NCBI GenBank assembly: GCA_050247255.1
Contig: JBFWUM010000042.1
Coordinates: forward strand, 1-39,030
Length of the DNA: 39,030 nucleotides
DNA from: JBFWUM01 sp050247255
GTDB taxonomy: Bacteria > Acidobacteriota > Vicinamibacteria > Vicinamibacterales > UBA2999
Direction of reading: 5' to 3'
Of this stretch, positions 25,295-35,934 are shown piece by piece. The first letter of the stretch is position 1, and each line of letters starts with the position of its first letter. The notes below the pieces were generated by a model that ran no database searches, was not told the origin of the DNA, and worked only from the letters and a program-made list of their open reading frames with translations. The translations under genes and the position numbers were made by a program.

Positions 25295-26809
25295 ATGCAC
25301 ACCGTTCACCAGTCGCCCGCGGTCAGCGTGACCGCGGCGCCGACGCGCGACCTCGACGCCGACCTGCTCGTTGTCCCGGCCTACGAAGACGATGACCTTG
25401 CCGACCAGCCGGGCCTCGATGCGGCGACGGGCGGGGCGATCGCCGATGCGCGGGCGCGGGGCGAGTTCAAGGGCAAGCCGTACGAACTCCTGATCACGTC
25501 GCTGGCCCCGGGTGGCTGGCGCGCGCGCCGCCTGGTCCTCATCGGCGCCGGACCGCGCGCAGAGGCGGATGCCGCCCTCGTGCGGCGTATCGCGAGCATG
25601 GCCGGGCTGACGGCCCGTCAGCGCCGGCTGGGACGGCTGGCGATCGTGCTGCGTTCCGTTCCCGGCGTTGCCGCCGACCGCGCCGTGCAGGCGGCGGTGG
25701 AAGGGGTCACCCTCGCCAACTTCGACGGTGGCTCTTACAAGACGGAGCAGCCGCGCGCCTGGCTCGAGACGGTGCTGCTGCAGGCAGGCGGCGATCACCT
25801 CGAGGCGGCGCTCGAGCGCGGGCGCGTGCTGGGCGAGTGCACCAACCTGTCGCGCGCGATGTCGAACGAGCCGGGCAACCATCTGACGCCGCGGCTGTTC
25901 GCCGAGCGCGGGGCCGCCATTGCGTCGGCAGCCGGTCTCGACGTCGAGGTCCTCGACGAAGCGCGGATCGCCGAGCTGCGCATGGGGATGCTGCTTGGCG
26001 TGGCACGGGGCAGCCAGGAGCCGCCGCGCCTGCTCGTCGTGCGCTACACGCCGCCGTCGCCGCGTCCCGGCGTCGTGCTGGGACTGGTCGGGAAGGGGAT
26101 CACCTTCGATACCGGCGGGATCTCGATCAAGCCGGCCGACAACATGGACAAGATGAAGGACGACATGTCCGGCGGCGCCGCCGTGATTTGCGCCATCGCG
26201 GCGATGGCGCGGCTGAAGGCGCCGGTCGCCTGCATCGGCGTCGTCCCGATGAGCGAGAACATGCCGGGCGGCCGGGCGATCAAGCCGGGCGACATCCTGA
26301 CCAGCGCCGAAGGGAAGACCGTCGAGGTGTTGAACACCGACGCGGAAGGAAGACTGATTCTCGGCGATGGCCTCTGGTACGCGCGCCAGCTGGGCGCCAC
26401 GCACCTGGTCGACATCGCCACGCTCACCGGCGCCTGTGTGGTTGCGCTTGGCAAGAGCACGAGCGGCGTGTTCGGGACGCCCTCCGGGTGGGTCAACGAC
26501 GTGATGACCGCGGCCGACCGGGCCGGCGACCGCTGCTGGCCCATGCCCGTGTACGACGACTACAAGGAACAGCTCAAGAGCGAGATCGCCGACTTCACCA
26601 ACACCGGCGGCCGGCCGGGCGGGGCCATCACCGCGGCGCTCTTCCTCAAGGAGTTCGCCGGTGGCCTGCCGTGGGTGCACATCGACATCGCCGGCACGGC
26701 ATGGGCTGAGGAGTCGAAGCCATACCAGCCAAAGGGGGCGACCGGTGTCGGCGTCCGCACGCTCGCCGAGCTCGCCCTCAACGCCGCTGCATGGGGTAAT
26801 CTGAAGTAG
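25295..26809 (+). CDS. pepA: Leucyl aminopeptidase (M17)
   Basis: 504 aa, two-metal cytosolic aminopeptidase, hexameric in known members. All metal and catalytic residues of E. coli PepA are found at a constant offset of three: K267, D272 (GKGITFDTGG), K279, D290 (KDDMSGGAA), D349, E351 and R353 in NTDAEGRL. The N-terminal macro-like domain spans about 1-165. ATG 25295 is used. In some bacteria PepA also binds DNA; nothing here indicates that. Its stop codon lies in the first copy of a tandem hairpin repeat. Confidence 0.95.
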   Translation: MHTVHQSPAVSVTAAPTRDLDADLLVVPAYEDDDLADQPGLDAATGGAIADARARGEFKGKPYELLITSLAPGGWRARRLVLIGAGPRAEADAALVRRIASMAGLTARQRRLGRLAIVLRSVPGVAADRAVQAAVEGVTLANFDGGSYKTEQPRAWLETVLLQAGGDHLEAALERGRVLGECTNLSRAMSNEPGNHLTPRLFAERGAAIASAAGLDVEVLDEARIAELRMGMLLGVARGSQEPPRLLVVRYTPPSPRPGVVLGLVGKGITFDTGGISIKPADNMDKMKDDMSGGAAVICAIAAMARLKAPVACIGVVPMSENMPGGRAIKPGDILTSAEGKTVEVLNTDAEGRLILGDGLWYARQLGATHLVDIATLTGACVVALGKSTSGVFGTPSGWVNDVMTAADRAGDRCWPMPVYDDYKEQLKSEIADFTNTGGRPGGAITAALFLKEFAGGLPWVHIDIAGTAWAEESKPYQPKGATGVGVRTLAELALNAAAWGNLK

Positions 26810-26859
26810 GAGCACGGGACTTCAGTCCCGTCCAGGAGCACGGGACTTCAGTCCCGTCC
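26808..26859. repeat. Two tandem copies of a REP-like hairpin after pepA
   Basis: A 26-bp unit is repeated exactly (26808-26833 and 26834-26859). Each contains a perfect 7-bp stem ACGGGAC / GTCCCGT with loop TTCA. The first copy supplies the last two bases of the pepA stop codon. The final GGAGG after the second copy may act as the ribosome binding site of the next small gene. Confidence 0.9.
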
Positions 26860-26867
26860 GGAGGACG

Positions 26868-27101
26868 TTGCTTCTTCAACAGAACCCCATCGTCGTTGAA
26901 ACGGTCCGCCAGCCGCCGGTGACGCCCGAGATCTCCTACGTGGGCGTGCTCGGCACCGCGGCGCTCGCCGTCGTCGTCATCCTCGCCGTAGGGATGGCGG
27001 TCGGAGCGATTGTCGGCGGCGCGATCATCTGGCGGAAGAAGCAGCGGGAGAAGACCGCCGACACCAGCCAGCCGTCGCACGTCCGTCTCCACCTCTCATA
27101 A
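26868..27101 (+). CDS. Small single-span membrane protein
   Basis: 77 aa with a TTG start four bases after GGAGGA. A hydrophobic segment (about 24-54, rich in Val, Ala and Gly) is followed by a basic stop-transfer sequence WRKKQREK, predicting a single membrane span with a cytosolic C-terminus. No family is recognised. The stop TAA is one base from the stop of the convergent protease gene. Lack of an ATG start makes it less certain than its neighbours. Confidence 0.55.
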   Translation: MLLQQNPIVVETVRQPPVTPEISYVGVLGTAALAVVVILAVGMAVGAIVGGAIIWRKKQREKTADTSQPSHVRLHLS

Positions 27102-27102
27102 C

Positions 27103-27948
27103 CTACCGTTCGACCGCCATATATCCTTCGCTCACGCGGAACGTCACGCGCCTGAAGAGGTGCAGGGGCAGCAGCCCGTCTGCTCCTTCATGCTCCCCGT
27201 CGTCACGCCGCACGACGACGATCGGGATGTTCCGGAGCGTCATGCCGCCGACCCGCAGCTCGCGCAGGCGCGAGTAGCGCGCGCGCTGCGTTCCCGTGAG
27301 GCCGCTGATGGTGACAGAGCCTTCGCTCCACTGCCGCGCCACCTGGTCGCCATCTCGCGCGAAGAGGACGAAGCTGCCCGTCCCGCTGTCTGGCACCATT
27401 TCCAGCGGTTCGTCGCCGAGCGCGCCTGGCAGCTGGACGACGAAACGCCCGTCGCGCGGGATGAGCGGCAGCCGCCAGGCGCCGGCCCCTTCCAGTTCGT
27501 CCCACACGATGCGCTTGCGGTGGTAATCGACGGTAAAGTTGTACGTCGCGAGGAAGTCCTGTCCCAGCATGCCGTCGACGCCGACGCCGAGAATGGCCAG
27601 TTCCGCCGTCGCAGCGACGGACGCGAGGAGCCCCGCGCGGCTGACCGTCCCGACGGACACCCTTCCAAGCTGAACGACCGGTCGCATCGCCACGCCGCCG
27701 ACCGTTGTCAACGCCGTCCGGGCGACCGGCTGCAGCGACTGCTCGCCGGCAAGCCGCTCCGAGACCGCCGAAAGGTTGGATCCCGTGTCGAGCAGGAACC
27801 TGTACGGGCCGCGTCCGTCTATCCAGACCGGGACGATGACGCCGCCGTCCTTGTCGGTGTCAAAAGGCACAACGTCCGCCGGGCCACCCTTTACGGGGTG
27901 CCCCGTCGCCGCCGCGATCGTCACGAGGAGCATGAGCATCTGTGGCAT
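27103..27948 (-). CDS. Exported retropepsin-like aspartyl protease with two related domains
   Basis: 281 aa from ATG 27948. A hydrophobic N-terminus (about 4-15) suggests export. Residues 50-63 (YRFLLDTGSNLSAVS) contain the catalytic DTGS (D54), and GVDGMLGQDFL (123-133) is the second signature of bacterial retropepsin-like proteins. A second, diverged set appears at DSGTGSFVLF (D187-F196) and GADGLLPLHLF near the end, so the protein looks like a tandem duplication. The frame continues 41 codons upstream without a better start. It is divergent from the winged-helix regulator, 59 bp away. Confidence 0.75.
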   Translation of the reverse strand: MPQMLMLLVTIAAATGHPVKGGPADVVPFDTDKDGGVIVPVWIDGRGPYRFLLDTGSNLSAVSERLAGEQSLQPVARTALTTVGGVAMRPVVQLGRVSVGTVSRAGLLASVAATAELAILGVGVDGMLGQDFLATYNFTVDYHRKRIVWDELEGAGAWRLPLIPRDGRFVVQLPGALGDEPLEMVPDSGTGSFVLFARDGDQVARQWSEGSVTISGLTGTQRARYSRLRELRVGGMTLRNIPIVVVRRDDGEHEGADGLLPLHLFRRVTFRVSEGYMAVER

Positions 27949-28007
27949 GCCGCGACGATGCCCGGTGGCCTGGTCCCGGGTCGTGAGGCTGGCGTGAGGA
28001 AGTCGTG

Positions 28008-30146
28008 ATGGAACCAGAAGGCTTCGAATTTGGCGACATTCGGGTCGATCTGCGCCTGCAGACGGTGACACGCGCCGGCGAACCAGTGGCCCTTGAGCCG
28101 AAGACCTTCGACGTACTCCGGCACCTCCTGGTGCACCGCGACCGGCTGGTCACCAAGGACGAGCTGCTGGATTCGGTCTGGAAGGACACCTTCGTCACCC
28201 CCAACGTCCTGACGCGGGCCGTCGCTCAACTCCGGAAGGCGCTGGGAGACGATGCGCAGGAGCCCAGGTACCTCGAGACCGTCGCCAGGCGTGGCTACCG
28301 GTTCGTCGCCACGGTGACGGAGCCCGGCCCTTCAGTGCCGTTCACGCGGAAGGAGCCCGGCCCTTCAGTGCCGGTATGGACCATTGCCCTCGGGGCCATG
28401 CTGATCGGCACGCTCGGTTGGCTTGGATTCAGCCGCGCCGGTGTCGACGACCCGGCGCCGGCGCTGTCACTGGCGCGCATCACCGCCAGCGGCGACGTTA
28501 TCGACGCGGCGATCTCACCGGACGGCCGCTACGTCGTCTATGTGCGGTCGGCTGGCGGGCTGCAGTCGTTGTGGGTTCGCCAGGTTGCCGCCGCCAACCC
28601 GGTGCAGTTGATTCCGCCCGCGTCGGTGGGGTACTGGGGTGTCGCGTTCTCGCCTGATTCCGAGCAGCCTGGTGATTGCGGATCGCGATGGCGGACGCGA
28701 GCAGGTGCTTGCGTCACGTACGGTGCCGAAGCGTTTCGCGCCGCGGTTCTTCACCGCGCCAGCGTGGTCACCAGACGGAGCGCAGATTGCCGTCGCGGTT
28801 CAGGATGAGTCCACACGGACCACCGACCTGCTGCTGATTGCCGTCGNNNNNNNNNNNNNNNNNNNNNNNNNNNNNNNNNNNNNNNNNNNNNNNNNNNNNN
28901 NNNNNNNNNNNNNNNNNNNNNNNNNNNNNNNNNNNNNNNNNNNNNNACGGTGCCGAAGCGTTTCGCGCCGCGGTTCTTCACCGCGCCAGCGTGGTCACCA
29001 GACGGAGCGCAGATTGCCGTCGCGGTTCAGGATGAGTCCACACGGACCACCGACCTGCTGCTGATTGCCGTCGACGAGGGCGGCGAGCGCGTGGTGCGCA
29101 GCGGGCTTGCCGGCGCGAGCTTCCTCCATTGGATGCCTGATGGCAGCGGGATCCTCTTCACGGGGAGCCCGGGGACAGAGTGGGCGACGGCTGGCGCGCA
29201 GATCTGGCTGCAGCCGCTCGACGGCAGCGACCCGCAGCGCGTGACGACCGACGCCATCGAGTACCGCAATGTGACCGTGGCCGGCGACGGCAACACGCTC
29301 ATCGCCATCGGCACCGATCATCAGGCGACGTTGTGGCGGGTCGCGCTCGGCGAGGAGGGCGGGGCAGAACGCATCCCGTCGATGCGCGGCGACGGCCTCG
29401 GCGGCACGGCCTGGATCGGTGATCGGCTTTACTTCACTGGGTTCGAAACCGGACAGGCGCAGATCTGGTCGATGGCCGCGGACGGGTCTGACCGGCGGCA
29501 GATTACCGCGGAGGGGTGGACTGCCTGGCCGTGCGCGTCGCCCGACGGCCGCCGGCTGTTCGCCATCGGCGCGCGCGGCGGGGAAGTCGGCATCCTGACC
29601 ATGGACCCCGACGGCCGTAACCCCAGGCGCCTGGCGTCCGTGCAGTACGAAGGCTGGCTGACCATCAGCCCCGACGGGCGGTGGCTGTACTACACCGTCG
29701 AATCGGGCAGCGAGGAATCGACGTGGCGGCTCTCGGTGGACGGCGGCGAACCGCACCTGGTCGTTCGTGGTCTGGGCGCGGCGTCGCTTTCATCTGATGG
29801 CCGCCGCCTGGCCGGCCTGTGGCGCCGCTCGGCGCAGGAGCCATACTCGCTGGGCGTCTTCGACGCCGAGAGCGGCGCGCAGCAGCTCGATTTCCCGGGG
29901 TTCTACTCGACCGGGCTGGGGAAGGCGGTGCAGTGGTCCCGGGACGGGCAGTCGCTGCTGCTGACGACGAGCGAGCGAATGAACATCTGGCGCCAGCCGC
30001 TGGCGGGAGGGCCGCTCGAGAAGGTGACCAGCTTCGTGGACGACGCCATCTTTACCGTGGCGCCCGACGCGGACGGCACCGCGCTGATCCTGTCGCGTGG
30101 GCCGAGCATCCGGGACGCGTTCCTGATCAGCGGCCTTCGTCGGTAG
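28008..30146 (+). CDS. CadC-like winged-helix regulator with TM segment and PD40 (TolB-like) propeller, broken by frameshift and assembly gap
   Basis: Residues 5-102 are an OmpR/ToxR-type winged helix (LEPKTFDVLRHLL, VWKDTFVTPNVLTRAVAQLRKALGD cut here as two motifs, RRGYRFVATV). A membrane span follows at 123-141, then PD40/WD-type blades (AISPDGRYVVYV, AWSPDGAQIAVAV, TISPDGRWLYYTV). This architecture suits a membrane-bound sensor that binds DNA directly. As given, the frame is lost after AFSPDS by an apparent extra G near 28662, and bases 28847-28946 are N. Removing 127 bp of duplicate, 100 N and one base leaves 1911 nt, exactly 636 codons plus stop, so the real gene is very likely intact. 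ATG 28008 has GAGGAAG at 27996-28002. Confidence 0.8.
28319..28373. repeat. Two in-frame REP-like repeats in the regulator linker
   Basis: A 22-bp unit occurs exactly twice (28319-28340 and 28352-28373), 33 bp apart. Each can form an imperfect hairpin CGGCCC-TTCA-GTGCCG. They encode the repeated peptide EPGPSVP in the linker between the winged helix and the membrane span. Confidence 0.85.
28720..29073. other. Assembly join: 127-bp duplicated contig ends around a 100-N gap
   Basis: Bases 28720-28846 are identical to 28947-29073 (127 nt) and flank exactly 100 N (28847-28946). An overlap of exactly 127 is what two contigs sharing a k-mer of 127 would leave, and 100 N is a standard placeholder. 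The repeat is therefore best read as one unmerged copy, not biology. Confidence 0.93.
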
Positions 30147-30154
30147 AGCGGCGG

Positions 30155-31942
30155 TTACGGCGCGGCGCGGGCGACCTGTGCGCCCTTGAGCGCGCGCTGA
30201 TACGCCATGATGCCGTTGAACAGCGCCTCGGCGAGCTGGCGCTTGTAGAGTTCCGTCTTCAGCCAGGTCTGTTCCTGCTTGTTGGTCAGGAACGTAATCT
30301 CCGCCAGCGCCGCTGGCATCTGCGCGCCGATCAGGACCATGAACGGCGCCTGTTTGACGCCAAGGTTTCGCGACGTCTTCCGCGCGCGGCGCAGCCGCTC
30401 TGTCATCGCCGCCTGGATGTGCGAGGCGAAGTCGCGTGATTCATCCAGCTTGTTGTTCAGCGTGATGGCCCGGACGATCTCCGGCAGGTTGCTGATGGTC
30501 CGCGTGGCCGACGCATTCTCGCGAGCGGCAATCGCCTCGGCCTGCTTGTTCTGCGCGAAGTTCAGGAAGTAGGTCTCGTAGCCGCGAATCCGCGCATCGT
30601 CGTGACTGTTGGCGTGAATCGACAGGAAGAGATCCGCATCCTCGCGGTTGGCAATCGCCGTCCGTTCCTCGAGCGGGATGAAGGCGTCGGTGCGCCGTGT
30701 CAGCACCACCTCGACGCCCGGCTCCTTCTTCAGCAGCGCCTCGATGCGCAGTGCGATGTCGAGCACGAGGTCCGCCTCGGTCATCCCGCTCGCCTTGGCG
30801 CCGGGATCGTGGCCGCCGTGTCCCGGATCGAGAACGATGCGTGACACGCCCAGCCCGAGCTGGCGCGAGAGCGACAAGCTGCCATCGACATTCGGCCTCG
30901 GCGCCACCGGCGCCGGCGCATCGTCGACAACCGGGTGTGCCTCCGCCTCCTCCGTGTCCGTCGCCTTTGTGTCCTTTGTGCCCTTTGTGGCTGTGTCCTT
31001 TATGCCCTTTGTGGCTAAAACCGTCTCCGTGGCTCCGGCGCCGCCGACGCGCTCGACGTCGATCACCACCCGGAACGGGTTGTAGCGCGCGTAGACGCTG
31101 TGCCGCCCCGCATTCTGCAGGTCGAGCACAACCCGCACCCGCAGCGCGCTCTGGCGCCCGGTCCGCACCCGTTGCACGACGAGCGGATCGTCAAAGGGAA
31201 TCGTGGCGTCCTTCAGGTCGTCCACGGTCTGCGTGTTCTCGAAGTCGACGAACACGCGCGGCGGCCCATCGAGCCGTTCCTCGTGAAAGGCGACCTCGCG
31301 ATCGAGCTCGATGGTCACCCGGGAGACGCCGGGCAGGACTTCGCGGCGAATGGAGCGGAGGGTCGCGACGCGCGGCGCGCGCGCCGAGGGGCGCTGTGGC
31401 GCAGCAACGGGCTCGGGCGCCGGCGCGACCGTGGCCGGGGCAATGGGCGCAGGGGCGGGATCGGCGGTCACCGACGGCGCCGGCATCTCGGCGGCGGCGC
31501 GCGACGGCTGCGCCACGCGGACCGGCGCCCCGGACAGCTTCGTGACCAGCGGCTGCACCTGGCGGACGAGCGTGCTGCTCGGATAGTCGGTGGGGAGCGC
31601 GTTGAGGAGCTTCAGCGCCGACGTTCGATCCTCGGCCTCCCCGAACTCGAAGAACGCGTCGGCCGAGAGCACGCCCCCCTGCCACAGCGCGTTGTCGCCG
31701 TAGGCGCTCTTCGGGAACAGCCGGGCGAGGTCTTCGTAGGTGCTGACCAGGATCCGGACGCGCTTCAACAGCGGCAGGGCAGGCGCCCCCGCGCCGCGCG
31801 TCTCGATCTCGCGGCGCAGCGCCGTCTCGCGCTCCTGCGCTTCCTTGAACAGCGATTCGACGTTGCTCTGCGCCAGCGCGGGGGGGGCCGCGGCCGCCAG
31901 CGCCAGGACGCAGATCACCAGGGGCCTAGCGAAGCTGTGCAT
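30155..31942 (-). CDS. amiC: N-acetylmuramoyl-L-alanine amidase with AMIN domain
   Basis: 595 aa, exported zinc amidase that cleaves peptide side chains from peptidoglycan during cell separation. A signal peptide covers about 1-24 (cleavage ALA/QS). A helical, TPR-like region follows to about 140, then a Pro/Ala linker, an AMIN domain (about 193-300) for septal targeting, and the Amidase_3 domain (about 366-588) with RIVLDPGHGGHDPGA and LFLSIHANS. Residues 310-330 derive from a nonamer tandem array. ATG 31942 with GAGGAAG upstream is preferred over ATG 31963; it overlaps the ftsK end by 17 bp. The symbol is by family resemblance. Confidence 0.88.
   Translation of the reverse strand: MHSFARPLVICVLALAAAAPPALAQSNVESLFKEAQERETALRREIETRGAGAPALPLLKRVRILVSTYEDLARLFPKSAYGDNALWQGGVLSADAFFEFGEAEDRTSALKLLNALPTDYPSSTLVRQVQPLVTKLSGAPVRVAQPSRAAAEMPAPSVTADPAPAPIAPATVAPAPEPVAAPQRPSARAPRVATLRSIRREVLPGVSRVTIELDREVAFHEERLDGPPRVFVDFENTQTVDDLKDATIPFDDPLVVQRVRTGRQSALRVRVVLDLQNAGRHSVYARYNPFRVVIDVERVGGAGATETVLATKGIKDTATKGTKDTKATDTEEAEAHPVVDDAPAPVAPRPNVDGSLSLSRQLGLGVSRIVLDPGHGGHDPGAKASGMTEADLVLDIALRIEALLKKEPGVEVVLTRRTDAFIPLEERTAIANREDADLFLSIHANSHDDARIRGYETYFLNFAQNKQAEAIAARENASATRTISNLPEIVRAITLNNKLDESRDFASHIQAAMTERLRRARKTSRNLGVKQAPFMVLIGAQMPAALAEITFLTNKQEQTWLKTELYKRQLAEALFNGIMAYQRALKGAQVARAAP
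30964..31020. repeat. Nonamer tandem array inside the amidase gene
   Basis: Units CCTTTGTGT, CCTTTGTGC, CCTTTGTGG, then a 6-base spacer, CCTTTATGC, CCTTTGTGG and CTAAAA. Because the period is nine, the array keeps the frame and is translated from the minus strand as Lys/Thr-rich repeats (TKGTKD) in the linker before the catalytic domain. Confidence 0.85.
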
Positions 31943-34232
31943 CGACTTCCTCGAAATACCCACGGTCCACCAGCACCTCGCGCGGTTTGCCGCCGGTGCC
32001 GGTGGAAACCAGTCCTTCGGCTTCCATCATGTCGACGAGGCGGGCGGCGCGGCTGAAGCCGATGCGCATCTTGCGCTGCAGGTGCGAGATCGACGCCTGC
32101 CCGGTGCTGACGACAATTCGCGCCGCCTCGTCGTACAGCTCGTCCTTCTCGTACTCGATGCCGCCCGGGCCCGCCTTCTCTTCGTCGGCCGTGATGCTGT
32201 CGTTGAACGTCGGCTTGCCCTGCTTGCGCAGGAAGCTGGCCAGGCGCGCGCTCTCCTGTTCGGAAATGTATGGCCCGTGCAGCCGGATGCACCGGGACGA
32301 GGCCGGCGGCAGGAACAGCATGTCGCCCTTGCCGAGCAGCTGCTCGGCGCCGTTGCTGTCGAGAATCGTCCGGGAGTCGGTCTTCGAGGACACGCGGAAG
32401 GAGATGCGCGACGGCAGGTTGGCCTTGATCAGGCCGGTGATGACGTCCACCGACGGCCGCTGCGTCGCCAGGATCAGGTGAATGCCGACGGCGCGCGCCA
32501 TCTGCGCCAGGCGGCAGATCGATTCCTCGACCTCGTTGCCGGCCACCATCATCAGGTCGGCGAGCTCGTCGATGACGACGATGATGAAGGGCAGCGGCCG
32601 CGGCGCGTCGGGATCGTTCTTCGCCCCGCCTTCCTCGAGCGCCAGCCGGATGTTCCGGTTGTACTGCTCGATGTTGCGCACGCCTTCGGCGGCCAGCGTC
32701 TTGTAGCGCTCTTCCATCTCCCGCACCGCCCAGCGCAGCGCGTTCGACGCCTTCTTCGGGTCGACGACGACCGGGGAGAGCAGGTGGGGGATGTCTTCGT
32801 ACATCCCGAGCTCGAGCCGCTTCGGGTCGACCATGATCATCCGCACGTCGTCCGGGGTGGCGCGATACAGGATGCTGGTCAGCATCGAGTTGAGGCCGAC
32901 CGACTTGCCGGTGCCGGTCGAACCGGCAATCAGCAGGTGGGGCATGGTCGCCAGGTCGGCCACGTACGGCTCGCCGTGGATGGTCTTGCCGAGCGCGATG
33001 GTGAGCTTCGATGCCGAGCGCGTGTAGGTGTCGGACTCGAGCAGCTCGCGCAGCGAGATCGCCTCGCGGTTCGGGTTCGGGATCTGAATGCCGACGGTGG
33101 ACTTGCCGGGGATGCGGTCGATGAGGACCGACTCGGCCTGCATGGCCAGGCACAGATCGTCGGCAAGGCCGGTGATCTTGCTGTACTTCACGCCGGCTTC
33201 CGGCTTGAACTCGAACGTGGTGACGACCGGTCCCGGGTGGATCTGGGCGACGGTCCCTTCCACCGAGAACTCGCGGCACTTCTCCTCGAGCTGCCGCGCC
33301 GAGTCCATCAGCTCCCGCTCGTCGATCTTCCGCTCGCCCTTGGGCGCGTCGAGCAGCGACACCGGCGGCAGCGTGTACTGGCCCTGACGGCGAGGCGCCT
33401 TGACCGGCTCGGGCTCGGGCAGCGGCAGCGTCGGCGTGTCGGACCTCTTGCGCGCGACGACAGGCGGCGCGGCACGGCGGGGCGCCGGCGTCTCGTCGGC
33501 CTCCTCTTCGTCTTCGTCGTCGGCAACACGCAGCGAGCGCGCGGGCTTCGGCGCGGCCGGGGCGGACGCTCCTGCGTCGGCCTTGGCCCCCTTCGTGTGC
33601 TTGGCGATCACCTCGCGGCGGGCCTTCGCCTTCCGGCGGTCGTCGAGCCAGCCGCGGATGGCGCCGAGGCCGCGCGCCGACAGGTCGCGCGACCCCTCAC
33701 TGGCCCGCGCAAACAGCGACCCGAACGAGAACTGCGTCGAGAGGATGACCGCCAGGACCATGAGCGTGAGCAGCACGATCACCGAGCCGGCCCGATTCAG
33801 GTAGGCGGCGAACAGGTCGCCGAGCCAGGTGCCAATCGAGCCGCCGGCGAAGAACGTCTTGCCCGCGACATCGGCGCTGCCGAACACGAGGCTGAGAAAG
33901 GCGCTCGAGCAGGCGAACAGCAGCGTGACGCCGGCGGCCTTCGTGTACGCGGCATGGAACGGTTGGCACCAGAAGTAGTGCCAGCCGCCGGCGCCGATGA
34001 CGATCGGCAGCAGGAACGCGGCGTAGCCGAACAGCTGGAACGAGAGCTCCGAGATGAACGCGCCGACGCGGCCGACGAAGTTGGCGGGCGCGTGCGCCGC
34101 CTCGGTGGTGAAGAACCACACCGGGTCGGTCGGCTCGTAGGTGACCAGCGAGATGAGCCAGATCAGCGCCAGCGCGAACAGCGCGACGCCGAGGAACTCG
34201 CTGATCCGTCGTGAGAGTGTCGAATCGGCCAA
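31926..34232 (-). CDS. ftsK: DNA translocase FtsK/SpoIIIE
   Basis: 768 aa. Four membrane segments occupy about 11-30, 60-82, 100-120 and 148-168. A charged, Pro-rich linker (about 195-300) leads to the alpha and motor domains with Walker A GSTGTGKS (437-444), Walker B VVIDELADLM and LATQRPSVDVITG. The C-terminal gamma winged helix (about 700-765, SISHLQRKMRIGFSRAARLVD) would read polar KOPS/SRS-type sites. The protein moves chromosomal DNA through the septum and activates dif recombination. The start is TTG 34232, one base after the RNase J stop, with GGAG upstream. Confidence 0.95.
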   Translation of the reverse strand: MADSTLSRRISEFLGVALFALALIWLISLVTYEPTDPVWFFTTEAAHAPANFVGRVGAFISELSFQLFGYAAFLLPIVIGAGGWHYFWCQPFHAAYTKAAGVTLLFACSSAFLSLVFGSADVAGKTFFAGGSIGTWLGDLFAAYLNRAGSVIVLLTLMVLAVILSTQFSFGSLFARASEGSRDLSARGLGAIRGWLDDRRKAKARREVIAKHTKGAKADAGASAPAAPKPARSLRVADDEDEEEADETPAPRRAAPPVVARKRSDTPTLPLPEPEPVKAPRRQGQYTLPPVSLLDAPKGERKIDERELMDSARQLEEKCREFSVEGTVAQIHPGPVVTTFEFKPEAGVKYSKITGLADDLCLAMQAESVLIDRIPGKSTVGIQIPNPNREAISLRELLESDTYTRSASKLTIALGKTIHGEPYVADLATMPHLLIAGSTGTGKSVGLNSMLTSILYRATPDDVRMIMVDPKRLELGMYEDIPHLLSPVVVDPKKASNALRWAVREMEERYKTLAAEGVRNIEQYNRNIRLALEEGGAKNDPDAPRPLPFIIVVIDELADLMMVAGNEVEESICRLAQMARAVGIHLILATQRPSVDVITGLIKANLPSRISFRVSSKTDSRTILDSNGAEQLLGKGDMLFLPPASSRCIRLHGPYISEQESARLASFLRKQGKPTFNDSITADEEKAGPGGIEYEKDELYDEAARIVVSTGQASISHLQRKMRIGFSRAARLVDMMEAEGLVSTGTGGKPREVLVDRGYFEEVDAQLR

Positions 34233-34233
34233 C

Positions 34234-35934
<1,701 letters not shown>

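Noticed and set aside
28639..29064. Separate open frame spanning the N gap
   Set aside because: It is a fragment of the frameshifted regulator gene continued through ambiguous bases and the duplicated contig end.
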